Positions 11,163-22,712 of a stretch of 64,000 nt of DNA are shown here, piece by piece. Position numbers and translations under genes: made by a program. Position 1 is the stretch's first letter. Each line of letters begins with the position of its first letter. The stretch is from Sialis fuliginosa (lineage: Eukaryota > Arthropoda > Insecta > Megaloptera > Sialidae): NCBI GenBank assembly GCA_961205875.1, contig OY540815.1, forward strand, positions 4,650,001 through 4,714,000. The letters run 5' to 3'. Below the pieces are notes generated by a model. It saw only the letters and a program-made list of their open reading frames with translations, made no database searches and was not told where the DNA came from.

Positions 11163-13505
11163 GTACTTCATTAGTTACCATCTTATTTCTAAGCAACTTT
11201 TTAGCCGTAAACCGCTCAACTATTCGGTGTCCGTCCGTCTGTCACATGCGATATTCTCTAAAACTATTCGACATAAAAATTTAAAATTTAGTACAGAGGT
11301 AGAGACGTGAAGTATAAAAATTTGTTTTTTGAATCTGGGGGTTAATTTTAGTAGGTAAATTGGGAAATGGAAAAAATAAATCAAAGGCATCGTGCAGAAT
11401 GTCAAATGAAAGTTTATTGAAGCACGAATTTAATAAAAATGATGTATTTTTCCAGAAAAACGCTTTAAAATTGCTGTCCCTCATCCTTCTCACCAAATGG
11501 ATCGCTCAGAAAAATCTGAAAAAAACAGTGTAGATTGAGCCAAAAATAAGGATTGAAAAAATTTTAGTGCGATGAATTGTTATAAACAATTTAATTGTTT
11601 ATTATTTTCTTATAACTGCTAAAACATTTGGTTTAAGAGAAAAAGTTTTTCGACAAAAAATATTTCTCACGATGCATAAGGAACACCATTTGTTCTTACA
11701 CGTTTTTCAAAATTTTCAATAATTTAAATGGGCGGCTGATAACACGGAATACTAATTGTGCAAGTATATTATATGCTTAGCCAAATATTGCACTAGTGTA
11801 TTTGATAATATATCTATTAATTATATTATCGTTTCAAAGTACACATACGTTTAAATATTTAATTATGTACAAAGAAAGAAAGAATATTATTTACTTATTT
11901 GTTTATTTTTGTCTACTAAATAAAGCAAGTGTCGTATTTTACTAAGGTCGCTGTTACATTATCAATGAAATATGACCAAACTTTGATCAAAGAAATACTT
12001 ATGCCATTGTAATTGAGGCGGTGAATTCCAAAAATCGAGATCTTGATTTTAAAATAATTTTTGGCATTATTTCATATTTTAATTAATCATAATATGATTG
12101 AGCGAGTTTTGAAAGTCACCAAAATTAGACTAATTTTTTTTTAAATATTTGTGTTTATATTGTTTCTATGATCACAGATACCGACAATCCCCTTTGACAG
12201 ATCTTTGACATATTTCTTTGATAGTGTAATAGCGGTCTAGTATACAAGTATCGTATTTAATAAATAATCTAAACCCATAAAAATTAGAACATCCGCTCTT
12301 TTATGAATACTTTTTTTATTGGTTCTCCTATTTATTAATACTTTACAATTGTCTATTATTATAGCACAATGATATTAGGTTAAATTACATACTATCAAAG
12401 AAAATTTTCATGATGTTATGTTAATAAAAAAAAATTTTATGATATTTTTGACTTTAGTATTTATCATTGGTATTATAATTTTATTTCAAAATTACTATCA
12501 AAAAAAAACTCTACCCAAATATCAAATCTTGACAAAAAATCGTTACAATTGTATTTTAAACAAAGCGAGGAGGGGGTCATGAAAAGATTGCACACCCCTA
12601 TTTTAGATAAGATAACAACAATATCACAAAATTTATAAGTAAGTATAAACCAAAAATTGTTAAAACTTTTGTAATGTTTTAAGGCATTTCACTTACATAC
12701 TTATAACTTATATCACACTTTGTAGTGGGCATTTTCAAGCCAAAGTACGACGAAATGTTAGCCGATCGAACGACCAAACCGACGTGTACCCAAAAGCCAA
12801 TATTCATATATATATATATATACATGGGCGCCAGGAGGAAGGTGCGCATGCACCTCCCTGTCAAAAAAGAAAAAACACATGAAAAAATTAAGAAATACAA
12901 TTTTTATTTTAAAATTCACGCTTTGAATAAAGTCACCTTGGTGTTTGTCCAAACATTAAATGTACCATTTTAACCTTATCAAAAAATATGACGCTTATAA
13001 GAGGTCTACACGCATAATACGGGCCGAAGAATATTTTTTTAAATAACATACCTGGACTAGATTTCCTAATAGGTGTATCATCATTATCATCATCAGACTG
13101 ATGATTGATATTATCAGTCTTACGCTTTTTGCACTAAAATCGTCTTATGTCGGTCATTATTTAAAAAAAATGACCCACACGTATTTGACCAAGAGCTCGC
13201 TGCAAAAAACTAGTCTATCGAGTAACAGGGTAAAATGTTTTTTAAATGTTAGTACCCATAGCGACTATGAGAAAAATCATTTTGTGCCTGATCGGAACTT
13301 ATTAAACATTTTTAACCGTCCCCTCTTCCAAGAAATTTTTTGTTCAGCAATTATATATACCAATAAAGTAACAGTTTGAAATCACTGCCAAAATTTAGTA
13401 TTCCTAAAGTTATATAAAAAAATATATAATTGTGCCTTATTAAATCCTGTTTTAATAATTTGGTACAAAACTTAAAAAAAAAATGTTTACTCATTACTAT
13501 ACCAA
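11163..13505. other. AT-rich intergenic stretch, no gene seen
   Basis: No credible frame. It holds a short CCGT/CTGT tract near 11228-11243, a (TA)n run near 12807-12822 followed by a GC-rich hairpin-like patch (12823-12861, GTGCGCATGCAC), and otherwise old, unclassified AT-rich sequence. Confidence 0.35.
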
Positions 13506-15527
13506 TTAGTCCAGTGAATGAAGCAATTTGATGGGAAATTTTCCGGAACAGCAATTTTATGGTTGATTCTTATAGATTTTGAGCCGCTGAACACGAAAAA
13601 AATAACGCGCCCGCGTGAGTAGTGGGGCTTCACCTCTAAAAATGGGGTAAAAGGGTGAACATCAAGTTTTTTTACCGTTTTTTCGATTTATTTCAAAAAC
13701 TAAATCGACGATGGGGTTATATTATGGTTGATATTTGTAGCTGATACTCAAATGAATCAATTAAGACCAGTTAGATAAATTTTAACCAAAAAATACCCCT
13801 TCCAGAGGGTGAAAAAGCCGTAAAATTGTTAATTTTCGGTCCTAATCAGTAAAAAATGAATAACTCTGGGGCACATCATCGCACAGACTCGTATATTGGC
13901 TTAAATTCTTCCTAAAGCTCCAAAGAATTGAGATCAATCATAATATAGCCAAATATTAATAGATTTACCAATGATATTAACCAATATTTAAGGGTGTGTC
14001 ACAAAATATTTGTAAAAATTTGTGTTGCACTAAAAACCAAGTAAAAAAATCAGGAATCAATATTTTTTTACAAAATTGCACTTGTAGCTTCTATTTATAC
14101 CTACGATCAAGGTTGCGTAAGAAAAAAAGTTTTTCATGCACATAAATGCATTTAAAAGGCATATCAAAATGCATCAAACCGCATTTTGTCGTAAAAAATT
14201 AAAAAAGGTATTTTCGAGAAATAAACTATAAAAATTTATTTAATGTGCGTATATTGATTCATAACAACCTAACACTTTTATATTCACCCTTATCAACTCA
14301 TATAAAAATTCACAAAATGCATTTTTCATAATAAAATGTAAGAAAACGTAATAAATAGCTATAGTACGACTTGTACGTAAAATAGCGATACACTTTTTGA
14401 TTGGAATATGCCACATTCAATGGTCATAGATAGAGTCAAAAGGGAAATTTTTAGATAGGTAGCTACATGAAAATCCATGCAGGACACAAAATGGTGGCTG
14501 CCAAAGATGGCCCCCACCGGTGTTATCAAAGTGGCTGTATCTCAGATCCTAGTTATCCGATTTCAATTTTCTTTTGTTTATTGTAAAGTTCTTAATAATA
14601 AGATTTTTTTTGATACTATTTATTTTTCTCTTAGTGTTGAGGGTTGCCCACAATTTTCAAAAATAATTTAATCAGCAATAAAGTTCGAAAAAAGTGAAAT
14701 TTTTAGGTTTTCAAAAGTTGTGGGGAACTCTCGATGTTTAGAGAACAATAAATATTATCCAAAAAATTCTTCTCAATAAGAACTTTATAATAAACAAAAG
14801 AAAATTGAAATCGGATAACTAGGAGCAAAGATACAGCCAATTTGATAACACCGGTGGGGGCCACCTTTTAAATGCATTTATGTGCATGAAAAACTTTTTT
14901 CCTTATGCAACCTTGATCGTAGGTATAAATAGAAGCTACAAGTGCAATTTTGTAAAAAAATATTGATTCCTGATTTTTTTACTTGGTTTTTAGTGCAACA
15001 CAAATTTTTACAAATATTTTGTGACACACCCTTAAATATTGGTTAATATCATTGGTAAATCTATTAATATTTGGCTATATTATGATTGATCTCAATTCTT
15101 TGGAGCTTTAGGAAGAATTTAAGCCAATATACGAGTCTGTGCGATGATGTGCCCCAGAGTTATTCATTTTTTACTGATTAGGACCGAAAATTAACAATTT
15201 TACGGCTTTTTCACCCTCTGGAAGGGGTATTTTTTGGTTAAAATTTATCTAACTGGTCTTAATTGATTCATTTGAGTATCAGCTACAAATATCAACCATA
15301 ATATAACCCCATCGTCGATTTAGTTTTTGAAATAAATCGAAAAAACGGTAAAAAAACTTGATGTTCACCCTTTTACCCCATTTTTAGAGGTGAAGCCCCA
15401 CTCCTCACGCGGGCGCGTTATTTTTTTCGTGTTCAGCGGCTCAAAATCTATAAGAATCAACCATAAAATTGCTGTTCCGGAAAATTTCCCATTTTGACTA
15501 TTTTTTCTGCTTCATTGGCTGGACTAA
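13506..15527. mobile_element. Fold-back element with ~630-bp inverted arms
   Basis: The left arm from about 13506 (TTAGTCCAG...AATGAAGCA) and 13531 (ATGGGAAATTTTCCGGAAC) to about 14160 is repeated inverted at about 14880-15527. A second inner pair of arms (about 14497-14600 and 14777-14865, sharing CACCGGTG and ATCGGATAACTAGGA-type phrases) continues the palindrome. A stretch of about 340 bp (14162-14500) is present only on the left side. Non-coding. Confidence 0.8.
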
Positions 15528-16454
15528 ATGGAGTAACAGCTTCAAACTATGACCAAATGAAAGTTTATATATTTTTCTATTGAAAAATACATTTGTGCCA
15601 TGCCATTGCCTGTTAGACAAAGCCTGGTACAAAACTTTTTATTTTTCTCAAAGGCAATTATTGCCAGGTAAGTATACAAAATCGACCTTTGTATAAATTT
15701 GGCTGATTTTTTTTGGAAGTCGCATTCTATGTAACTTTCAGCCTAACCTAATATTAGCTTCCAAAAAAATATAGTTTTCGAAAAAAAATTTCTTTTTTTT
15801 TCAACCGCTATAGAGGAGTGATTATCCTCACAGACGAACATGCGTTCCACAGATACATATTAAAATACTCGCGTCTTTTTGTAAAAGATGAAAGACAATA
15901 ACATCTAATAAATAATTTAGGAGACTTAAGTTATAATTGGGACATAAAAATACGATACAAATGTAACGGCTCATGTGTATTATTTAAAAATATGTCAAAG
16001 ACAGCTGAACATAATTAATAATAATGTAAAACTGTTGCAGAGAAAATAAATACCTATGTGTTGAAAAACAACGTTTAGTTTATATATATTTTTTGTAGAT
16101 TATTTAATATTTTATTTTATTTTTTAAATCTGATATTTATTTAATTGTTTATTTTTGATTAGGATTGTTAAAAATAATTTAATTTTCTTTTTTTGAACAT
16201 TGATTTCCTTATTATTTGGCTGTTAAAAACACAAGTAAAAATTTTATCTGGTATGCTTTATATATAAAAGTTTTCAATTTTTTGGATTCAAAATCTCATC
16301 TAGGAGGGCAAATATTTTTTTTTAATCTGCTATGGATGTCACGAGATTTTTTTTTACACACGTAATACTGAATATACAAATGTACAATTTATACATACAC
16401 GTACCTAGTTTATGTTTAGTTCTACACAATAATATAAAACAAATTTAAATTAAT
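15528..16454. other. AT-rich stretch without recognised gene
   Basis: Nothing coding. The phrase TGGTACAAAACTT occurs on both sides of the fold-back element in the same orientation (about 13462 and 15629), perhaps flanking sequence of an older repeat. Confidence 0.3.
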
Positions 16455-16710
16455 TTCGCCTTTCACCCCTTCTATGGCTGTTAAGGCACGTATAACAAAA
16501 AAAAATGAAATACATTTTTCATTATTTGTATTGTAGAATATTTATGCTAAGTTTCAAGTAAATCCCATCAAAAAAAAATGTACACCCCAGACATCTTTCT
16601 GAAAATAGTGTAAATATACTAGTGACCTTAAAACATACAATTATGTTGAAATTTTTGATTTTGATTTTCGGACCGATTACAATAACTTCCAGTTAGGAAG
16701 TTAATAAAAA
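16455..16710 (+). repeat. Dispersed repeat R3, copy 1
   Basis: Shared with 27372-27695 in the opposite orientation. Common phrases are ACCCCTTCTATGGCTGTTAA, TATGCTAAGTTTCAAG, AAGGTCACTA (inverted here) and CGGACCGATTA, ending in AACTTCCAGTTAGGAAGTTA, itself a short palindrome. Non-coding. Confidence 0.6.
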
Positions 16711-17938
16711 CCTTAGTGTCTGTTATTACTTATAAAGTGACTGTTCGCTAATTCAAGTAGTAAATATTCACTAAATCATAGTGGTATACTTTTAACTATT
16801 TTAATTAGTGATTATTCACTATGAATTATTAGTGGTTTCGCGTACGGTCGATTGTTTACACACGCGATCATTTTGTTTACACAACTAGAAGCGAAGTAAG
16901 CAGAACACGTACATACATATGTATGTGCATGGCTCAGAGCTGTTCCGAGTACAAACAAAAAATACTCGAGTACCGAGTACAAGTACACTGCCTAAAATGT
17001 ACTCGAGTACCAAGTACAAGTATACAACAAGAAGTACTCGAGTACAGAGTACAAGTAGAGAGTACCGAGTACATTTTCAATATTGAATGTTAATGAGAGG
17101 ATAGGGTAGCTAAGGAACCTAACTAAGGGTTGTGTTTATAATTAAACACGAAATTGTTTAAAATCCTATTTTTATGCTTTAAGAATTACAAGTTTTTCAA
17201 AATTCAATCAAATACAATCGTCGCAAATAAAAACAAATGCTCACCTGCGGCTGATGATGGCAAGCACGTATTATATCGCTTAAAATTTTTTTTTTATATT
17301 CGGGTAGTCATTTAGCATTGAGAGATTGGTCCTCTTGTCTTTAAGGTAATGTAATAGCTCAAGTTCAATTTTGGACTTATTTTTACCTTGATTCTGCAAC
17401 TCTTTTTATTTTGTGGTTTGGATCTGAAGAGTAGACGGTCCAGGTGTATAATATCTTATGTAAAATATCACCTGGGATTAAATAATGTTTCAAACAAAAG
17501 TTTTTTTATTTTTTTACCTAGGATCAGATTCTTAAATGGGCCTTAATCCGCCACTGTGTACAGATACTTTTCGGCCACATGCATTTTATTGTTTCTTAGG
17601 CCCAGTTTCTCAATATGAGTTTAAACTCCATGTCCCAGTTAAACTAGAGTTTAAACAAAAAATGTGTTTCTCAATGTCCAGTTAAATTATGTGTTAATCT
17701 TAAGATTAACTTTTAATTAACTGATGGATGAACTGTCTGTTTGAAATTAATTTTAGGTTAATCTTAAGTTTTACTTTATAATATCACAATTTGTTATGAT
17801 TTTATCATGAAATAACATAGTATAACTAAATAATTATAATTATTTAGTTATACTACTGCAATTATTGTGTTTTTATAATTATTTAATGATAAAAAAATAA
17901 GAAATTGAGCTATTATATTAGTTAAACCTCATGTGAGG

Positions 17939-18488
17939 TGTAACACTCTTCTATATAGCCATAACAAATAAATTAATTAAAATTTACTTGTTACGCCGTA
18001 ACTTGATGGTGTTATCGCTCTGGGTTACGAAAGAGATGATTATTCATAATTCTAAACTTGTGGATAGAGAACCGATGGCAGTGCGCTGACGAGATTCAGT
18101 CAGTGATTATTAACAGTATAGCAATACGCATTTGGTTCCTAAGGGAAGCGACGAAAAAGCGAGGATCCTATGTTTCACTATTTCCTCACACCTCGTCGTG
18201 AATGTGATTGTGCTGTAATCAATTGTTAGTTCTTTGTATATATTAAATTAACTAGTGTATTTTTTGTCAGTGCAGTTAATAAGTTTTTTGGTGTTCATAT
18301 TTTGTTATTTTCCAAATTATTAATTCATTTTTTGGGTGTGTTATTTTTTATTGTATTTGTATATGTAGTTCCGTTTTTTTTTGAATTTTTTATCTTGAAT
18401 TTATTTTTGTATTGATATCGTATATTGGTATGTACTTGCATAAGCCTAATAAATATTTTATTTTATACGGTTAGCATTATTTGTTACA
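17939..18488 (+). repeat. 5' LTR
   Basis: 550 bp, TG...CA ends within the inverted TGTAACA / TGTTACA. An AATAAA polyadenylation signal lies at 18448-18453. A TATATATTAAATTAA stretch at about 18237-18251 could serve as a TATA region, but the transcription start is not visible. Confidence 0.95.
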
Positions 18489-18490
18489 AA

Positions 18491-18508
18491 TGGGGGCTCG
18501 TCCGGGAT
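18491..18508 (+). other. Primer-binding site, tRNA-Pro type
   Basis: TGGGGGCTCGTCCGGGAT begins 2 bp after the 5' LTR. It is the sequence known to pair with the 3' end of tRNA-Pro (the primer used, for example, by murine leukaemia virus). Confidence 0.9.
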
Positions 18509-18637
18509 CTATTATGCAATGCTAACTTAGTAATTCGGTTTATTATAGTCATATTAATTATCGCGTTATTCTAAATTATACAGTCACGACGATCCTGTAT
18601 CATAGTTGTTTATCATTCCTACTTCCATTATTTTACC

Positions 18638-19600
18638 ATGTCTATTCCCAATTCTCCTCCAAGACTAACGGCTGAAGATCGCCGAGCTAGAGGGCCACCG
18701 TCTTCGAGATATTTGACAGAGAATAGCACACCTCCTATTCATCAGCAAGTTGACAATAATAATGAAGAAGCTGGTAGAGAAGCGAATTCGCCGCCAGATC
18801 GAACCGCTACGCAGACCGAAGGGCGAAGTATATCACCAGAAGACACCGCCTACGCGCTGACTGGCCTTGCAGCGTATCAAGTCGAGCTTACACAATCGAT
18901 TAATCGGCTTGTGTCTTCATTAACCAGTCAGCGAATCGAGCGAATCAACAGTGAAGAACAAAATTGCACATCCATGTTCGACCGGGTTCCAATAATCAAC
19001 GGATTGGATCCAATGCAAACACTTCTTTTCATTGAAGCCGTTGATGCTGTAGACGACCTTCAATGTATCACTCCTGGAAATTTGGTTTTTCGTTTGTCGA
19101 GCAAATGTGAAGGTTACCTAGCAAAGTGGTGGGGTGGTAACGCCCGTCGATATCGTACGTGGCCGCAACTCAAAACTGCCATGCTTCGTGAGTTAATGAC
19201 AGAGTTAGATATCGAAGCTTTGAAATCGGAATTCATTTATCGATGGCAACGTCAAAACGAAGATTTCAGAGAGTTCACGTATGACGTTATTCAAAAAGAA
19301 AAGGCACTTCAATTAAATACATCTGAAATTAGTATATGCAGCATTATTTTTAACCACGTTAACGATGAAACCTTTAGCTTAATGCGATTTCATCAACCAC
19401 CCGGCAACTTCAATGAACTGCATGCACTAGGTCAACAAGTGCAAGCCGCAAAGCGACGAAAAATAATGTATGCCGCCGAGCAGGAAACAGCAGCCGCACG
19501 TACCGATAACTCAGCTTCATCTAATCTGCGACAATCTACCAATGCAGATAGAAAGTGTCTGGCCACGAAGACGGTACAAGCGTCGTCTTCAAAAAACTAA
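18638..19600 (+). CDS. Gag-like protein of the gypsy element (320 aa)
   Basis: First long frame of the element, starting at an ATG in a favourable context (TTTTACCATGTC) 150 bp after the LTR. It should form the retrotransposon capsid. The N-terminal 75 residues are Pro/Arg/Glu-rich and look disordered. The middle (about 115-260) reads like a retrotransposon gag/capsid fold, including KWWGGNARRYRTWPQLKTAM followed by a helical stretch. I see no CCHC zinc knuckle anywhere, which most gypsy Gags have near the C-terminus. The frame ends in a slippery A AAA AAC followed at once by TAA, and pol begins in the -1 frame, overlapping the last 46 bp. Assignment rests on position and the capsid-like region; I see no catalytic motif. 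Confidence 0.85.
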   Translation: MSIPNSPPRLTAEDRRARGPPSSRYLTENSTPPIHQQVDNNNEEAGREANSPPDRTATQTEGRSISPEDTAYALTGLAAYQVELTQSINRLVSSLTSQRIERINSEEQNCTSMFDRVPIINGLDPMQTLLFIEAVDAVDDLQCITPGNLVFRLSSKCEGYLAKWWGGNARRYRTWPQLKTAMLRELMTELDIEALKSEFIYRWQRQNEDFREFTYDVIQKEKALQLNTSEISICSIIFNHVNDETFSLMRFHQPPGNFNELHALGQQVQAAKRRKIMYAAEQETAAARTDNSASSNLRQSTNADRKCLATKTVQASSSKN

Positions 19601-22600
19601 ATAGTTCGAGGGAGATAAACGTCCACCGTTATCGCCCTCCATTCATTTACGTTTACATCAATAAAACAAAGATTGCTGCCTTGGTCGATACTGGTTCTAC
19701 CACGTCATTTATTGCTGCCGGTACACTTGCCAAGCTTAGGAAGTTCATGACGCAAACCTGTCACATTTCTACTCGAATAGCGGATGGGACCTTAATCAAC
19801 ATTCATGAAAAGGTCAACCTCAAGATGAATATTGGAAAGTACTACTGGACAAGAACCTTCCTTGTGGCGTCGCGTTTAGCTGCAGAAATGATTTTGGGAG
19901 TGGATTTCCTATGCTCAGCTCAAGCATCCTTGAATTTGAACAACCAAACGCTGTCGTTCTTGTTCAACCGTAATGTACAGATACCTCTGATACCAGAAGA
20001 ATTAATGAAGACTCACTCGTGTTTGTTTTCTTATCCAGAGGAAGATCATCATTTAAACGTCAAAGAGCAACAAGAACGGAATTCGCTGCTGCATGAATTT
20101 AAAGATGTCGTGTCGATAAATATCGGGTGTACGACGGACTACACATACCAAATATTGCTGAAGGACCAAGTGCCAGTGAGAAGGCCACCCTATCCATTGA
20201 CCCCACCAAAAGCCGAAGAGATGAGCAGTCACATAAAAGGTCTTCTTGAAAAAGGGGTGATCGAGCCATCCAAATCACCATACGGTGCTCCCGCGTTTTT
20301 AATTCCTAAAAAAGATGGTAGCAGAAGGCTCTGTGTAGATTATAGGGAACTTAACAAGAAGATAATCTATGACTCGTTCCCGACGCCATGTGTCGATTCG
20401 GTTTTTCAAACAATCAAGGGTGCATCGATATTTTCGGTAATCGATCTAAATTCTGCATTCTACCAGATACCTTTAAGCGAAGAATCCAAAGGTTACACTA
20501 CCTTTCTGGTACCAAACGGCTCTTACCAGTTTAAGTTCACGCCATTCGGACTATGTGTTTCACCGCAGGCATTGAATAGGATCATCTTCTCAATCTTTTC
20601 GGATCTACGCTATAAGTACGTCTATCCTTATTTTGATGATATCTTGGTCTATAGTGATAACATCTCTTCACACCTGCAGCATTTGCGAGAAGTCTTTTTA
20701 AGGCTTCGAAAGGTAGGATTTACCGTAAACCCGCAGAAGATCAAGCTGTGTAAGAGCAGGATTCAGTTTCTAGGACACGTCTTATCTAGCGAAGGAATTC
20801 ATATAGATCCTACGAAGGCAGAGGTGATCCGCGAGTATCCTATACCTAGAACGCTGAAACAAGTAGAACGCTTCCTTGGCATGGTAGGGTACTTTTCACG
20901 TTTCATCCCAGAGTACGCCAAAATCGCCGCTCCTCTTCATGCACTGAAGAAGAAACATGCACGATTTACAATGGGTACAACAGAAATAGAGGCCGTGGAA
21001 AAACTGAAGGTATTATTGATAAGTCCATCAGTTCTGGCGTATCCAGACTTCGGTAAACCATTTGTGCTACAAACGGATGCATCTGACGTTGCCCTCGGAG
21101 CTGTATTATTGCAAAAGGTGAATGAAGAGCTGCGACCAATTCAATACGCTAGTCGCAAATTGAATAAGGCCGAATTAAACTACCCTACTTATGAAAAGGA
21201 AGCTCTTGCGGCAGTGTGGGCCATAGAAAAGTTTTCAGCTTATCTGGAGACTCAGCCTTTCACCCTACAAACTGACAACTCTGCGATTACCTGGATGTTT
21301 CAGCATCCAAAACAGTTGGGTAAAATCGGAAGGTGGGTCCTCAAGTTATCACGATACCAGTTTACCGTTGAACATATCAGAGGATGTAACAACCCAGTGG
21401 CAGATTGTCTCAGTCGGCTCCCGTACCCTGAAGAGACAACACAGACGGAGGAATGCAACGTTTTGCAAACGGTCCCCGAGTCCTTTGTGAACCTCAGGGA
21501 GTATCAGCACACTTGTCCAGAGACACGCCTCATCTTAGACCGACTCAACGCCGGCGAAGATGTGAAAGGGTACGTTAACGGACAGGGGTTGCTGATGCGA
21601 ACTGTTGGGAAACATCGACTTAAGAGAGCAGTTGTTCCTCCAAATCTACGTCGCATGATACTCTTTTACTTTCACGATGCGGAAACGTCTGGACACCAAG
21701 GAGTAACAAAAACCTACCGACGAATCGCCCAGACCTTTTGGTGGCCAGGTCTCTTCAAAGAGGTTAGTGCTTATGTTCGCTCCTGTGTAGAGTGTCAAAG
21801 AGCTAAACCTCTAAATCAAGCCCCAGCTGGGTTAATGCACTCGGAGTCTCCACAGCGGCCTTGGCAGAGAGTGTACATCGATCATGTCGGTCCGCTAACA
21901 AGATCCAGCGGAGGTAATTGCTATGTTCTCACCTTGGTGGATGCGTACACTAAGTGGGTAGAACTGATACCACTTCGTAGGGCTACTGCAGAGGCGACTG
22001 TCGGAAAATTGATTCCTAGCGTGTGGTCCAGATATGGTCCACCTGAAGTTATAGTTACTGACAACGCGAAGTGTTTTGTATCCCAAAGATTCAAGCAGAT
22101 GTGTGTAGCATGGGGGATTAAACACGTGACGACTTCGTCATATAGACCGCAGGGAAATCAAGTTGAGAGAGTGCACAGGGACATGAAGGCTACCTTAACT
22201 ATTTTACTGAATCAACTAGGAAATAGTTATAGGCAGTGGGATATTAAGGTACCCTACGTCGCGTTGTCCCATAATTCAGCGCAGAGCGAAACTACCAAGC
22301 ACTCCCCCGCTATGCTGTTTTTAGGTCGCGAACTGCCACACGCGTTGTTGAACAAATGGAATCTCAACCAAATCACCAGCCAGGATACTAGACCTACCCG
22401 GGAAGAAGTAAGAGATGCCATAACTAAAGCCCGCCATCATATGGAGCGCCTCTACAATAAGGGTCGCCGCCAGAATCCATTTGTGGTGGGGCAGTTGGTA
22501 TTGAAAAAGGTACATCCTACACCTGGGAACACAGAAGGCTCTAAATTCCGCTGGAGATGGTCGCCACCCATGCGAATCGCCGAGTTCGTAAACACGGGAA

Positions 22601-22701
22601 ACGTGTTGCTAGAACCTTTAGATGGAGGTGTTGAACGATCACGTGCTCATATAGATCAATTGCGTGAATATTATCCCAGGAACCCAGAGCTTCCCGTCTA
22701 A
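19555..22701 (+). CDS. Pol polyprotein of the gypsy element (1048-aa open frame)
   Basis: Made most likely as a Gag-Pol fusion by -1 frameshifting at 19591-19597; the ATG at 19555 only marks the open frame. In order: aspartic protease with ALVDTGSTTSFI (Asp about residue 45); reverse transcriptase (about 190-450) with SVIDLNSAFYQ and the catalytic YFDDILVYS near 359-367; RNase H (about 500-620) with LQTDAS, YEKEALAAVWA and LQTDNS; integrase zinc-binding HHCC (FHDAETSGHQG...CVECQ, about 706-748); integrase core with YIDHVGP (Asp about 776), VTDNAKCF (Asp about 836) and the Glu of GNQVERVHRD (about 871). The C-terminal KFRWRWSPPMRI is like the GPY/F module of gypsy integrases. All active-site residues I looked for are present and there are no internal stops. 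No env follows. Confidence 0.95.
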   Translation: MSGHEDGTSVVFKKLNSSREINVHRYRPPFIYVYINKTKIAALVDTGSTTSFIAAGTLAKLRKFMTQTCHISTRIADGTLINIHEKVNLKMNIGKYYWTRTFLVASRLAAEMILGVDFLCSAQASLNLNNQTLSFLFNRNVQIPLIPEELMKTHSCLFSYPEEDHHLNVKEQQERNSLLHEFKDVVSINIGCTTDYTYQILLKDQVPVRRPPYPLTPPKAEEMSSHIKGLLEKGVIEPSKSPYGAPAFLIPKKDGSRRLCVDYRELNKKIIYDSFPTPCVDSVFQTIKGASIFSVIDLNSAFYQIPLSEESKGYTTFLVPNGSYQFKFTPFGLCVSPQALNRIIFSIFSDLRYKYVYPYFDDILVYSDNISSHLQHLREVFLRLRKVGFTVNPQKIKLCKSRIQFLGHVLSSEGIHIDPTKAEVIREYPIPRTLKQVERFLGMVGYFSRFIPEYAKIAAPLHALKKKHARFTMGTTEIEAVEKLKVLLISPSVLAYPDFGKPFVLQTDASDVALGAVLLQKVNEELRPIQYASRKLNKAELNYPTYEKEALAAVWAIEKFSAYLETQPFTLQTDNSAITWMFQHPKQLGKIGRWVLKLSRYQFTVEHIRGCNNPVADCLSRLPYPEETTQTEECNVLQTVPESFVNLREYQHTCPETRLILDRLNAGEDVKGYVNGQGLLMRTVGKHRLKRAVVPPNLRRMILFYFHDAETSGHQGVTKTYRRIAQTFWWPGLFKEVSAYVRSCVECQRAKPLNQAPAGLMHSESPQRPWQRVYIDHVGPLTRSSGGNCYVLTLVDAYTKWVELIPLRRATAEATVGKLIPSVWSRYGPPEVIVTDNAKCFVSQRFKQMCVAWGIKHVTTSSYRPQGNQVERVHRDMKATLTILLNQLGNSYRQWDIKVPYVALSHNSAQSETTKHSPAMLFLGRELPHALLNKWNLNQITSQDTRPTREEVRDAITKARHHMERLYNKGRRQNPFVVGQLVLKKVHPTPGNTEGSKFRWRWSPPMRIAEFVNTGNVLLEPLDGGVERSRAHIDQLREYYPRNPELPV
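19591..19597 (+). promoter_or_regulatory. -1 ribosomal frameshift site A AAA AAC
   Basis: The heptamer is in the correct phase for gag (tcA AAA AAC TAA) and lies directly before the gag stop. Shifting back one base gives AAA AAA CTA, which enters the pol frame and leads on to the protease. Confidence 0.85.
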
Positions 22702-22712
22702 GGGGGGGAGGA
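22700..22712 (+). other. Polypurine tract
   Basis: AAGGGGGGGAGGA lies directly before the 3' LTR and just overlaps the pol stop codon; it is the expected primer for plus-strand DNA synthesis. Confidence 0.85.

Noticed and set aside
12679-12973. Overlapping frames on both strands near a TA run
   Set aside because: Caused by the (TATA)n run (IYIYIY) and flanking low-complexity text; no gene evidence.
18491-18508. Possible tRNA gene
   Set aside because: It is only the 18-nt primer-binding site complementary to a tRNA end; no cloverleaf around it.
22702-22712. Possible env gene in the gypsy element
   Set aside because: Only 11 bp separate pol and the 3' LTR.
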